Origin: JACVRW01 sp963716215
Lineage (GTDB): Bacteria > Actinomycetota > Thermoleophilia > Solirubrobacterales > Thermoleophilaceae
DNA: 64,000 bases
NCBI GenBank assembly: GCA_963716215.1
Contig: OY970298.1
Coordinates: 3,286,001-3,350,000 of the forward strand
Direction of reading: 5' to 3'
This document shows, one piece after another, positions 1 to 8,158 of the stretch (position 1 is the first letter of the stretch; every line of letters begins with the position of its first letter). The translations under genes were made by a program, and so were the position numbers. A model generated the notes under the pieces. It was not told where the DNA came from. It was given only the letters and a program-made list of their open reading frames with translations, and searched no databases.

Positions 1-1
1 G

Positions 2-694
2 TACTCGGTGCGCTGCGCTCCCCAGGTGAACGGGGCCACCCGCGACACCTGGGCCCACGTGCAGACGGTCGCCGACGCCGAGCTGCGATCTGCCATCGAC
101 AACCCCGTCGTGCTGCCGGACGGACGGGTGGAGTCGTGCGGGAACTTCCACGGAGCGCCGGTGGCGATGGCATGCGACTTCCTCGCGATCGCGGCGGCCG
201 AGGTCGGGGCGATCGCGGAACGCCGCACCGACCGCATGCTCGACCCGAGCCGCTCGTACGGCCTGCCGCCGTTCCTCACCGAGGACGCCGGGGTGAACTC
301 CGGGCTGATGCTCGCCCACTACACCCAGGCCGCGATGGTCGCCGAGAACCGCCGTCTGTGCGTTCCCGCCAGCGCGGACTCGCTGCCCACGAGCGCGATG
401 CAGGAGGACCACGTGTCGATGGGCTGGGGCGCGGCCCGCAAGCTGCGCAGCCTGCTCGCCAACCTGGGCCGCGTCCTCGCCGTCGAGCTCACCTGCGCGG
501 CGCGGGCGATCGATCTGCGCGCCCCGCTGCAGCCGGCGCCCGGCACCGCGGCCGCCCTCGCGACCGTGCGGGCTGCCGTTCCCGGCGCCGGCCCCGACCG
601 ATGGCTGGCCCCGGAGCTGGCGGAGGCCGAGGCGCTGGTGGCGTCGGGCGCGGTGCTCGCGGCCGTCGAGGGCGCGATCGGGAGCCTCGAGTGA
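2..694 (+). CDS. hutH: Histidine ammonia-lyase, C-terminal part (5' end outside window)
   Basis: This enzyme deaminates L-histidine to urocanate, the first step of histidine catabolism. The frame is open from base 2 and begins with YSVRCAPQVNGA, the conserved block lying after the MIO active-site region in the HAL/PAL family, so roughly the N-terminal half is missing at the window edge. Other family marks are the DNPVV segment near residue 34 and the QEDHVSMG motif near residue 140, typical of the C-terminal catalytic core. Its TGA overlaps the GTG of hutU by 4 bases (GTGA), so the two are probably translationally coupled. Assignment is secure from motifs and from the hutU-hutF-hutI context. 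Confidence 0.96.
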   Translation, partial: YSVRCAPQVNGATRDTWAHVQTVADAELRSAIDNPVVLPDGRVESCGNFHGAPVAMACDFLAIAAAEVGAIAERRTDRMLDPSRSYGLPPFLTEDAGVNSGLMLAHYTQAAMVAENRRLCVPASADSLPTSAMQEDHVSMGWGAARKLRSLLANLGRVLAVELTCAARAIDLRAPLQPAPGTAAALATVRAAVPGAGPDRWLAPELAEAEALVASGAVLAAVEGAIGSLE

Positions 695-2349
695 GCGCGC
701 GACCCGTCCACGCCCCGCGCGGCATGGAGCGATCGTGTCGGGGCTGGCCCCAGGAAGCGGCCCTGCGGATGCTGATGAACAACCTCGACCCGGACGTGGC
801 CGAGCGACCGGACGAGCTGGTCGTGTACGGCGGGACCGGCCGGGCAGCGCGCTCGTGGGACGCCTTCGACGCCATCGTCCGGACGCTGCGGACGCTCGCG
901 GACGACGAGACCATGCTGGTCCAGTCGGGGAAGCCCGTGGGCGTGTTCCGTACGCACGAGTGGGCGCCGCGCGTGCTGATCGCCAACTCCAACCTCGTGG
1001 GCGAGTGGGCCACCTGGGACGAGTTCCGCCGGCTCGAGGCGCTCGGGCTGACCATGTACGGCCAGATGACGGCGGGGTCCTGGATCTACATCGGCAGCCA
1101 GGGAATCGTGCAGGGCACCTACGAGTGCTTCGCCGAGATCGCCCGGCGGCGCTTCGGCGGCTCGCTGGCCGGCACCGTCACCCTCACCGCGGGACTCGGC
1201 GGCATGGGCGGGGCCCAGCCGCTCGCGGTCACGATGAACGAGGGGGTCGCGCTCTGCGTGGAGGTCGACCGGGATCGCATCCGCCGGCGCCTCGAGACCC
1301 GCTACCTCGACGAGGAGGCGGACGATCTCGCTGACGCGGTCGAGCGTTGCACGCGCGCCAAGCAGGAGCGGCGCGCGCTCAGCGTCGGCCTGTGCGCGAA
1401 CGCCGCCGAGGTCCTTCCCGAGCTGCTCCGCCAGGGCTTCGAGGCAGACGTCGTGACCGACCAGACGAGCGCGCACGACCCGCTCGTGGGCTACGTGCCC
1501 GGCGGCCTGACGCTCGCCGAGGCGGAGAGTCTGCGACGGGACGATCCCCAGGAGTACATCCGCCGCGCTCGCCGTTCGGCCGCCGCCCACTGCTTCGCGA
1601 TGGTCGGCTTCATGGACGCGGGCGCGGAGGTCTTCGACTACGGCAACAGCCTGCGCGCCGAGGCGAAGCTGGGCGGCTTCGAGCGGGCCTTCGACTACCC
1701 GGGCTTCGTGCCGGCCTACATCCGACCGCTGTTCTGCGAGGGCAAGGGGCCGTTCCGGTGGGTGGCCCTGTCCGGCGATCCGGAGGACATCGCCGCCACG
1801 GACCGCGCCGTGCTCGACGAGTTCCCAGAGGACGAGAGCCTCGCGCGCTGGATCCGGATGGCGAGCGAGCGGATCGCCTTCCAAGGGCTGCCGGCGCGGA
1901 TCTGCTGGCTCGGATTCGGGGAGCGACGCCGGTTGGGGCTGCGGTTCAACGAGATGGTCCGCAGCGGCGAGCTGCGGGCACCGATCGTGATCGGGCGCGA
2001 CCACCTGGACTCGGGCTCGGTCGCGTCGCCCTACCGCGAAACCGAGTCGATGCTCGACGGGTCGGACGCGATCGCCGACTGGCCGCTGCTCAACGCGCTC
2101 GTCAACACCGCCTCCGGGGCGTCCTGGGTCAGCATCCACCACGGTGGCGGTGTCGGGATCGGACGGTCGATCCACGCGGGCATGGTGTGCGTGGCCGACG
2201 GCTCCGACCTCGCCGCCGAGAAGCTCGACCGGGTGCTGACCGCCGATCCCGGCACCGGGGTGATGCGCCACGTCGACGCCGGCTACGACCGCGCGAGCGA
2301 GGTCGCGGAGCAGCGCGGCGTCCGCATCCCGATGCGCGAGCGCACGTGA
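691..2349 (+). CDS. hutU: Urocanate hydratase
   Basis: The enzyme converts urocanate to 4-imidazolone-5-propionate using tightly bound NAD+. From the GTG at 691 the protein is 552 residues, the usual length for HutU (about 550-560). Visible family blocks include the early VYGGTGRAARSW segment, QSGKPVGVFRTHEWAPRV, the GGMGGAQPLAVTMN glycine-rich NAD-binding region, and the DQTSAHDPL and SIHHGGGVGIGRSIHAG segments near the C-terminus. The frame is open further upstream, but that part is antisense-like shadow over hutH; the GTG overlapping the hutH stop is the sensible start. Its stop overlaps the hutF start by GTGA. Confidence 0.97.
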   Translation: MSARPVHAPRGMERSCRGWPQEAALRMLMNNLDPDVAERPDELVVYGGTGRAARSWDAFDAIVRTLRTLADDETMLVQSGKPVGVFRTHEWAPRVLIANSNLVGEWATWDEFRRLEALGLTMYGQMTAGSWIYIGSQGIVQGTYECFAEIARRRFGGSLAGTVTLTAGLGGMGGAQPLAVTMNEGVALCVEVDRDRIRRRLETRYLDEEADDLADAVERCTRAKQERRALSVGLCANAAEVLPELLRQGFEADVVTDQTSAHDPLVGYVPGGLTLAEAESLRRDDPQEYIRRARRSAAAHCFAMVGFMDAGAEVFDYGNSLRAEAKLGGFERAFDYPGFVPAYIRPLFCEGKGPFRWVALSGDPEDIAATDRAVLDEFPEDESLARWIRMASERIAFQGLPARICWLGFGERRRLGLRFNEMVRSGELRAPIVIGRDHLDSGSVASPYRETESMLDGSDAIADWPLLNALVNTASGASWVSIHHGGGVGIGRSIHAGMVCVADGSDLAAEKLDRVLTADPGTGVMRHVDAGYDRASEVAEQRGVRIPMRERT

Positions 2350-3677
2350 CCGCCTACTGGTGCGAGCTGGCCTGGCTCGGCGGCCCGACCGCGGAGGCCG
2401 GCGTAGTCGTAGACGTGCGGGACGGCCGGATCGACGCGGTCATGCGCGACGCCCCCACCCCGCCGCCCGGCGCCCGCCGCCTGGACGGGCTGACGCTGCC
2501 CGGCCTGGCCAACGGTCACTCACACGCGTTCCAGCGCGCGCTGCGCGGCCGCACCCAGCACGGAAGCGGGTCGTTCTGGACCTGGCGCGAGCAGATGTAC
2601 CGGCTGGCGGATCGGCTCGATCCGGAGCGCTATCTGGCTCTCGCTCGCGCCACCTACGCCGAGATGGCGCTGGCGGGCGTGACCGCGGTCGGCGAGTTCC
2701 ACTACCTCCACCACGGCCCGGGCGGTGTGCCGTACAGCGACCCCAACGAGATGGGCCGCGCGCTGATCGCCGCCGCCGCCGAGGCCGGTGTGCGCATCAC
2801 CCTGATCGACGCGTGCTACCTGAACGGCGGCATCGGTGAGCCGCCGGCCGGTCCCCAGCGGCGCTTCTCCGACGGCAGCGCGGACGCGTGGGCGGAGCGG
2901 GTCGAGGCGCTCAGCGACGAGCCGTCGGCGCGGATCGGCGCGGCGATCCACAGCGTGCGCGCGGTCGACCCCGAGGCCGCCGCAGTCGTCGCCGGCTGGG
3001 CGCTCGAGCGCGACTGTCCCCTACACGCCCACGTGTCCGAACAGCCGGCCGAGAACCACGCCTGCATGGAGGCCTACGGGTGCACCCCCACGGCGCTGCT
3101 CGCCGCGGCGGGCGCGCTCGCAGCGCCCTTCACCGCGGTGCACGCCACCCACCTGGAGGATGGCGACGTCACGCTGCTGGGCGAGGCCGGTGCCTGCTGC
3201 TGCATCTGCCCCACCACCGAGCGCGACCTCGCCGACGGCATCGGCCGGATGCGCCCGCTGGCGGAGGCGGGCGCCGCGCTGTCCCTTGGAAGCGATTCGC
3301 ACGCCGTGATCGACCTCTTCGAAGAGGCCCGCGCGGTCGAGCTGAACGAGCGCCTGGCGAGCGGGGAGCGCGGGCATCACAGCGCCGCGGCGCTGCTGCG
3401 GGCGGCCTCCGAGGACGGGCACGCCTGCCTCGGCTGGCCGGACGCCGGGCGGATCGCCCCCGGGGCGCGGGCGGACCTCGTGACCGTCTCGCTCGCCGGT
3501 GTGCGCCTGGCGGGCACGGAGCCGGAGCATGCGATCGACGCCGCCGTGTTCGCGGCCGGAGCGGCGGACGTGCGGCACGTGCTGGTGGACGGTCACGAGA
3601 TCGTCCGCGACGGGCGGCACGCCACGATCGACGTGGCCCGTGAACTGCGCGAGGTCATCCCCCAGGCGGTGGCGTGA
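2346..3677 (+). CDS. hutF: Formimidoylglutamate deiminase
   Basis: This amidohydrolase-superfamily enzyme deaminates N-formimino-L-glutamate to N-formyl-L-glutamate and ammonia, the Pseudomonas-type branch of the Hut pathway. It has 443 residues. The metal-binding HSH of NGHSHAFQRAL and the FWTWREQMY segment are diagnostic for HutF rather than for other deaminases; the later HAHVSEQ and LGSDSHAVID segments supply further metal and catalytic residues. The GTG start overlaps the hutU stop and its TGA overlaps the hutI GTG. The formylglutamate deformylase (HutG) that should follow is not in the window, so it must lie elsewhere if the pathway is complete. Confidence 0.95.
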   Translation: MTAYWCELAWLGGPTAEAGVVVDVRDGRIDAVMRDAPTPPPGARRLDGLTLPGLANGHSHAFQRALRGRTQHGSGSFWTWREQMYRLADRLDPERYLALARATYAEMALAGVTAVGEFHYLHHGPGGVPYSDPNEMGRALIAAAAEAGVRITLIDACYLNGGIGEPPAGPQRRFSDGSADAWAERVEALSDEPSARIGAAIHSVRAVDPEAAAVVAGWALERDCPLHAHVSEQPAENHACMEAYGCTPTALLAAAGALAAPFTAVHATHLEDGDVTLLGEAGACCCICPTTERDLADGIGRMRPLAEAGAALSLGSDSHAVIDLFEEARAVELNERLASGERGHHSAAALLRAASEDGHACLGWPDAGRIAPGARADLVTVSLAGVRLAGTEPEHAIDAAVFAAGAADVRHVLVDGHEIVRDGRHATIDVARELREVIPQAVA

Positions 3678-4855
3678 CCGTTCTCGTGATCGACAACATC
3701 GGCCTGCTCGTGACCGGCGAGCCCTCCCTCGGCGAGGGGCCCCTCGGGCTCGTGCGCGACGCCGCGCTGGTGGTCGAAGACGAGCGGGTGACGAGCATCG
3801 TGGCGGCCGGGGCCGTCGGGGACGAGCGTGTGGACGCAGCCGGTCGCTGCGTCATCCCGGGATTCGTGGACAGCCACACCCACCTGGTCTTCGCCGGCGA
3901 CCGCGCCGACGAGTTCGCCGCCCGGATGGCGGGCCGGCCGTACGCGGCGTCCGGGATCAGGGTGACCACCGGAGCCACCCGGGCCGCGAGCGAGGAGGAG
4001 CTCCGCGAGCAGGCGCGTGCTCGGCGCGCCGAGGCCGTGCGGGCGGGGATCACCCACCTGGAGATCAAGTCCGGCTACGGGCTAGAGCCGGAGGCAGAGC
4101 GCCGCTGCTGCGCGGTCGCCGCCGAGCTGACCGACGACGTGACCTTCCTCGGAGCACACGCGGTGCCGCCCGAGTACGACGGCCGTGCGGACGAGTACGT
4201 GGAGCTGGTGTGCGGCGAGATGCTCGAGGCGTGCCGGCCCTACGCGCGCTGGATCGACGTCTTCTGCGAGGACGGCGCCTTCGACGCCGACCAGTCGCGC
4301 GCGGTCCTCGAGGCGGGTCGCGCCGCGGGCCTCGGCCTGCGCGTCCACGGCAATCAGCTCGGGTTCGGACCCGGGGTCCGGCTCGCCGTGGAGCTCGGGG
4401 CGGCATCGGTGGACCACTGCACGTACCTGTCCGACGACGACCTCGGCGCGCTCGCCGCCGGTGAGACGGTCGCCACGTTCCTGCCAGCCACCGACTTCTC
4501 GACGCGCCAGCCGTACCCCGACGCGCGCCGGGCGATCGACGCGGGCGTGCAGGTGGCGATCGCGACCAACTGCAACCCCGGCTCCAGCTACACGACCTCG
4601 ATGGCGTTCTGCATCGCACTCGCCGTGCGCGACCTGCGCATGACGCCCGAGGAGGCGCTCCTCGCCGCCACCCGCGGCGGGGCTCGCGCCCTGCAGCGAG
4701 ACGACGTCGGCAGGCTCGCCCCCGGCGCACGAGCCGACGCCGCGATCCTCGACTGCCCCTCCTACACCCACCTCGTATACCGGCCGGGGGTCCCCCTCGT
4801 GGGCGCGACGATGATCGCGGGCCGGCTCGAGTTCGGCTACGCGGCCTGGGAGTAG
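3674..4855 (+). CDS. hutI: Imidazolonepropionase
   Basis: The enzyme hydrolyses imidazolone-5-propionate to N-formimino-L-glutamate, linking HutU to HutF. It is 393 residues, slightly below the common 400-410. Landmarks are VIPGFVDSHTHLVFAGDR with the metal-binding HxH pair, KSGYGLE, the GAHAVPPEY segment, and ATNCNPGSS near the C-terminus, all characteristic of HutI. The GTG start is coupled to the hutF stop. It is the last gene of the operon; its 3' end overlaps by 19 bases the tail of the convergent exporter gene. Confidence 0.96.
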   Translation: MTVLVIDNIGLLVTGEPSLGEGPLGLVRDAALVVEDERVTSIVAAGAVGDERVDAAGRCVIPGFVDSHTHLVFAGDRADEFAARMAGRPYAASGIRVTTGATRAASEEELREQARARRAEAVRAGITHLEIKSGYGLEPEAERRCCAVAAELTDDVTFLGAHAVPPEYDGRADEYVELVCGEMLEACRPYARWIDVFCEDGAFDADQSRAVLEAGRAAGLGLRVHGNQLGFGPGVRLAVELGAASVDHCTYLSDDDLGALAAGETVATFLPATDFSTRQPYPDARRAIDAGVQVAIATNCNPGSSYTTSMAFCIALAVRDLRMTPEEALLAATRGGARALQRDDVGRLAPGARADAAILDCPSYTHLVYRPGVPLVGATMIAGRLEFGYAAWE

Positions 4856-6297
4856 GCCGCCTCCGCGATCGACGCGTCGGCGGTTGCCTCCTCGGCGGCC
4901 TCCGAGCGGAATGCCCACAGGGCGACGACGATCGCGACGCCGATCAGTGCGGCTCCGATCAGGTAGGCGAGGTGATAGCCGGCGTTCAGCGCGTTGGCGG
5001 TCGACTCGCCGTCGGCGAGCAGCGCGTCGGTGCGACCGGTGGCGAGCGTCGCCAGCACGGCCAGGCCCACGGCCCCACCCACCTGCACGCTCGTGTTGAC
5101 GAGGCCGGAAGCCAGCCCGGAGTCCTGCGGGGTCGCACCGGACATGGCGAGCGTCATCAGCGACGGGAAGCCCACCCCCGCCCCGAGCCCGAACAGCACC
5201 ATCGGCGGCAGCAGGTCCACGACGTAGGAGGCCTCGACCGGCGTGCGGGCGAACAGCAGCGTGCCCGCGGCGATCGCCACCATGCTCGGGATCAGCGTGG
5301 CCTTGGGCCCGTAGCGCATGTTCAGCTGGGCGGAGAACCGGAACGACATCGTGCCCATCACGAGCGTGGTCGGCAGGTACGCGAGGCCAACCTCGAGCGC
5401 GTCGTAGCCGAGGATCCCCTGCATGTAGAGCGCGCCCAGGAAGAACATCCCGAACATCCCGACCACCAGCAGCGCCTGCACCAGGTTCGCCCCGCTGACG
5501 TTGCGGGAACGGAACAGGCGCAGCGGCATCAGCGGGTTCGGCGTCCGCGCCTGACGGACGAGGAACGCGGCCAGCAGTCCGATGGCCACGCCGCCCATGC
5601 CGAGCGTCTCGGCCGAGCCCCACCCCTGCTGCTCCACCTCGAGGATCGTGTACACGAACAGCATCAGCCCGCCGGTGAGCAGCGCGGCACCGGGTACGTC
5701 GGCACCCTGACCGAGGCCGATCCCGGCGCGACCGTCCACCAGCCGGACCGCGGCCAGCATCGTCGCGACGCCGATCGGGAGGTTCACGAAGAAGATCCAG
5801 TGCCAGCTGATCGCCTCGGTGAGCGCACCGCCCACGAGCAGGCCGATCGAGCCCCCGGCTACAGCCACGAACGTGTAGACCCCGATCGCCTTCGCCTGCT
5901 CCCGGGGCTCGGGGAACATCGTCACGATCATCCCGAGGATCACCGCCGAGGTCAGCGCGCCGCCAACGCCCTGCACGAAGCGAGCGCCGATCAGCATGCC
6001 CTGGCTCTGGGCCAGCGCGCACAACAGCGACGCCGCGGTGAACACGGTCAGGCCGATCAGGAAGATGCGGCGCTGGCCGATCAGGTCGCCGATGCGGCCG
6101 GCCAGCAGGAGCAGCCCGCCGAACGCGATCAGGTAGGCGTTCACCACCCAGGCGAGATTCGACTGCGAGAACCCGAGATCTTCCTGGATCGAGGGCAGCG
6201 CGACGTTCACGATCGTCGCGTCGAGCACGATCATCAGCATCCCCACGCACAGCACGTACAGGGCCAGCCAACGGTTGCGGTCAGTATCGACGGTCAC
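4837..6297 (-). CDS. MFS drug exporter, DHA2 (EmrB/QacA) type, 14 membrane segments
   Basis: A proton-coupled exporter of the inner membrane, probably for hydrophobic compounds. The 486-residue protein begins with a hydrophobic helix containing LDATIVNVALPSIQEDLG, the motif shared by DHA2 transporters, followed by the LAGRIGDLIGQRR loop (motif A) and GGALTEAISWHWIFFVNLPIG (motif C region, given here only as a position around residue 150). The predicted hydrophobic segments fit 14 helices. The GTG start at 6297 overlaps the stop of the preceding hydrolase-like gene by GTGA, so the two form one unit. Substrate is unknown; the divergent LysR-esterase fusion is its likely regulator. Confidence 0.9.
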   Translation of the reverse strand: MTVDTDRNRWLALYVLCVGMLMIVLDATIVNVALPSIQEDLGFSQSNLAWVVNAYLIAFGGLLLLAGRIGDLIGQRRIFLIGLTVFTAASLLCALAQSQGMLIGARFVQGVGGALTSAVILGMIVTMFPEPREQAKAIGVYTFVAVAGGSIGLLVGGALTEAISWHWIFFVNLPIGVATMLAAVRLVDGRAGIGLGQGADVPGAALLTGGLMLFVYTILEVEQQGWGSAETLGMGGVAIGLLAAFLVRQARTPNPLMPLRLFRSRNVSGANLVQALLVVGMFGMFFLGALYMQGILGYDALEVGLAYLPTTLVMGTMSFRFSAQLNMRYGPKATLIPSMVAIAAGTLLFARTPVEASYVVDLLPPMVLFGLGAGVGFPSLMTLAMSGATPQDSGLASGLVNTSVQVGGAVGLAVLATLATGRTDALLADGESTANALNAGYHLAYLIGAALIGVAIVVALWAFRSEAAEEATADASIAEAAYSQAA

Positions 6298-6875
6298 GTT
6301 TCGAGCTCCTCCTGGTCGACGGTTGCTGGACGAAGACCCCGGAGCCACTCGAGGCTCGTCGGGGGATCCGGAACGATTTCCTCCACCTCCACGCCGGCCG
6401 CACGCAGACGGGCGGCGTAGGCCACGCCGTTCACGACGGTCGCCGGTGCGACGCCGGACAGGGACGTGGCGGCGAGCGGCCACCCGGTCAGGTCCGGCCC
6501 GAACAGCACCTGGCGCGACAACGGGGGCCACCCCTCGTCGCGTGCGTGGAGCGCTACCGACGCCGCGAGCCGGCCGCCCGCCACGAGCAGCCGGCTCGGG
6601 TCGGCGCCGAGCTGCCCCGCGTGGTCGGCGGCCCAGTCCACGGTGATCGTCGCGATGTCGAACGCGTCGGTCTCGAGCGCCAGCACCACGAAGCCGGCCT
6701 CCGCGCACAGGGCGTCCGCGACGTCCATGCCCCAATCGGCCTCCGCGAGGACGACGGCCATCGGGCGGCCGTCCCGCGCGTCGGCCGGCCAGCTGACCCG
6801 CGGTCGCACGAAGGAGCGCCGAGCTCGCAGGGACAGGCCGGCATCCAGTTGGCCATTGGTGGGCATGGCCGGCAT
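6294..6875 (-). CDS. Degenerate alpha/beta-hydrolase-like protein, active-site residues lost
   Basis: A protein of about 193 residues whose central part follows the layout of HSL-family esterases: a strand ending in ADWGMD where the HGG oxyanion motif should be, then LGADPSRLLVAGGRLAAS where GDSAGG is expected, then a P-x-x-x-QVLFGPDLTGW strand. The nucleophile serine motif and oxyanion glycines are absent and the C-terminal Asp and His region is missing, so it is probably not an active esterase. The start is uncertain: ATG codons lie at 6926, 6875 and 6866, and I chose 6875 because the 6926 start would sit inside the operator. It is translationally coupled to the exporter. A binding or sensing role is conjecture. 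Confidence 0.6.
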   Translation of the reverse strand: MPAMPTNGQLDAGLSLRARRSFVRPRVSWPADARDGRPMAVVLAEADWGMDVADALCAEAGFVVLALETDAFDIATITVDWAADHAGQLGADPSRLLVAGGRLAASVALHARDEGWPPLSRQVLFGPDLTGWPLAATSLSGVAPATVVNGVAYAARLRAAGVEVEEIVPDPPTSLEWLRGLRPATVDQEELET

Positions 6876-6912
6876 AGTCGACCGACGGCGCGGAAAAGGG
6901 AAAGGCCGATCG

Positions 6913-6940
6913 GGCATGACCGTCATGCCGGACCGGCATG
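6913..6940. promoter_or_regulatory. Probable operator: three alternating GGCATG half-sites
   Basis: Three half-sites GGCATG / CATGCC / GGCATG occupy 6913-6918, 6924-6929 and 6935-6940, each separated by 5 bases. They form two overlapping perfect palindromes, 6913-6929 and 6924-6940, each with 8-base arms around one central base. The block lies between the divergent LysR-esterase fusion and the hydrolase-exporter unit. A further GGCATG is at 6862-6867 and a related GGCATA at 6871-6876. The symmetry and position suggest binding by the LysR-type domain, inferred only. Confidence 0.6.
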
Positions 6941-6973
6941 GCCCTCGGCGCAGTCGCCGTCGATAATGAGGGC

Positions 6974-8158
6974 GTGGACGAAGACGCGAACACGAACGTG
7001 GTGGCCTTCCCGCAGGCGCCGGAAGCGATCGAATTGCGCCACCTGCGCGCGTTCGTGGCCGTCGCCGAGGAGCTCAACTTCGGTCGCGCCGCGGAGCGGC
7101 TCTACATAACGCAGCCGGCGCTGAGCCGCCAGATCAGGGGGCTCGAGAAGCTGCTGGGGTGCGAGCTGCTGCGGCGCTCGACCCACCAGGTGGAGCTGAC
7201 CATTGCCGGCGAGGCGCTGCTCGACCGCGTCCGGCCGCTCCTGCGCGAGGTCGACGCCACCGTCTCGACGGTGCAGTCGCTGGGCGGCGAGCTGGTCGAG
7301 CGGGTCGCGCGCCTCTGGGAGCCGCTCGTCCGCGCGGTGGCCACCGACGCCGAAGTGCAGGAGCAGCGCATGGCGTACGAGAAGCTGCTCGCCAACTTCC
7401 CCGTGCCGCCCGAGGTGGAGGTGCTGGGGGTCAACGCGAACGGGGTGTCGTCGCTGCTGGTCGGCGCGCGGCCGGACGATCCCCCCACGCTGCTGCATCT
7501 GCACGGCGGCGCCTACTTCCTCGGCTCGGCGTTCGGGTACCGCCCGCTCGCCGGCGCCCTGGCGCTCGCGGCCGACGCCGGCGTGCTCGTCCCCGACTAC
7601 CGGCTGGCTCCGGAGCACCCGTTCCCCGCCGCGGTCGAGGACGCCGTGGCCGCCTACGGATGGATGCTCGACCGCGGCGCCGCGCCGGAGCAGGTCCGGA
7701 TCACCGGCGACTCGGCGGGCGGCGGCCTTGTCCTATCGGTGCTGCTCACCCTCAAGCAGCGCGGGCTGCCGCTACCGGGCGGCGCCGTCCTGATGTGCCC
7801 GTGGGTCGATCTCGCGCTGGACCTCCGCGACGACGAGGGGGTGCGCCGCTCCGTCGAGGTCTACCTCGCCGGCCACCCCGCCGACGACCCGATCGTGAGC
7901 CCCCTCGGTGCGGACCTGACAGGTCTACCTCCGTTGCTGATCCAGGCCGCCACCGGGGACGACCGCCTCCTGGACGCCAACGCCCTCACCGAGCGCGCCC
8001 GCGCGCACGGAGTCGACGCGCGCCTCGAGCTCTACTCCGTCGACGCGCACGTATTTCACCTGTTCTGGTCGTTCCTGCCCGAAGCGGCGGAGGCCCTCCA
8101 GGCGTGCGGCCAATTCGCCCGCGAGATCGGCTCGGGCGCGCAGGCAGAGAGCGCCTAG
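6974..8158 (+). CDS. LysR-type DNA-binding domain fused to an HSL-family esterase
   Basis: A 394-residue protein (from the GTG at 6974, preceded by GAGGG) with an unusual architecture. Residues about 20-80 form a LysR winged helix-turn-helix (ELRHLRAFVAVAEELNFGRA, then YITQPALSRQIRGLE), followed by the LysR-like linker helix. Instead of the periplasmic-binding-type effector domain there is a complete hormone-sensitive-lipase-type hydrolase: HGGAY oxyanion motif at about 177-181, GDSAGG with Ser247, an acidic GDDRLLD segment near 328-334 and DAHVFH with His359. All triad residues are present. It probably represses or activates the divergent exporter in response to an ester it binds or hydrolyses. 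An upstream ATG at 6938 is possible but lies in the operator. Its stop overlaps the convergent methyltransferase by 4 bases. Confidence 0.85.
   Translation: MDEDANTNVVAFPQAPEAIELRHLRAFVAVAEELNFGRAAERLYITQPALSRQIRGLEKLLGCELLRRSTHQVELTIAGEALLDRVRPLLREVDATVSTVQSLGGELVERVARLWEPLVRAVATDAEVQEQRMAYEKLLANFPVPPEVEVLGVNANGVSSLLVGARPDDPPTLLHLHGGAYFLGSAFGYRPLAGALALAADAGVLVPDYRLAPEHPFPAAVEDAVAAYGWMLDRGAAPEQVRITGDSAGGGLVLSVLLTLKQRGLPLPGGAVLMCPWVDLALDLRDDEGVRRSVEVYLAGHPADDPIVSPLGADLTGLPPLLIQAATGDDRLLDANALTERARAHGVDARLELYSVDAHVFHLFWSFLPEAAEALQACGQFAREIGSGAQAESA

Noticed and set aside
319..2271. Long minus-strand open frame over hutH and hutU
   Set aside because: High GC makes long antisense frames common; the plus strand carries unmistakable HutH and HutU and the antisense product shows no domain.
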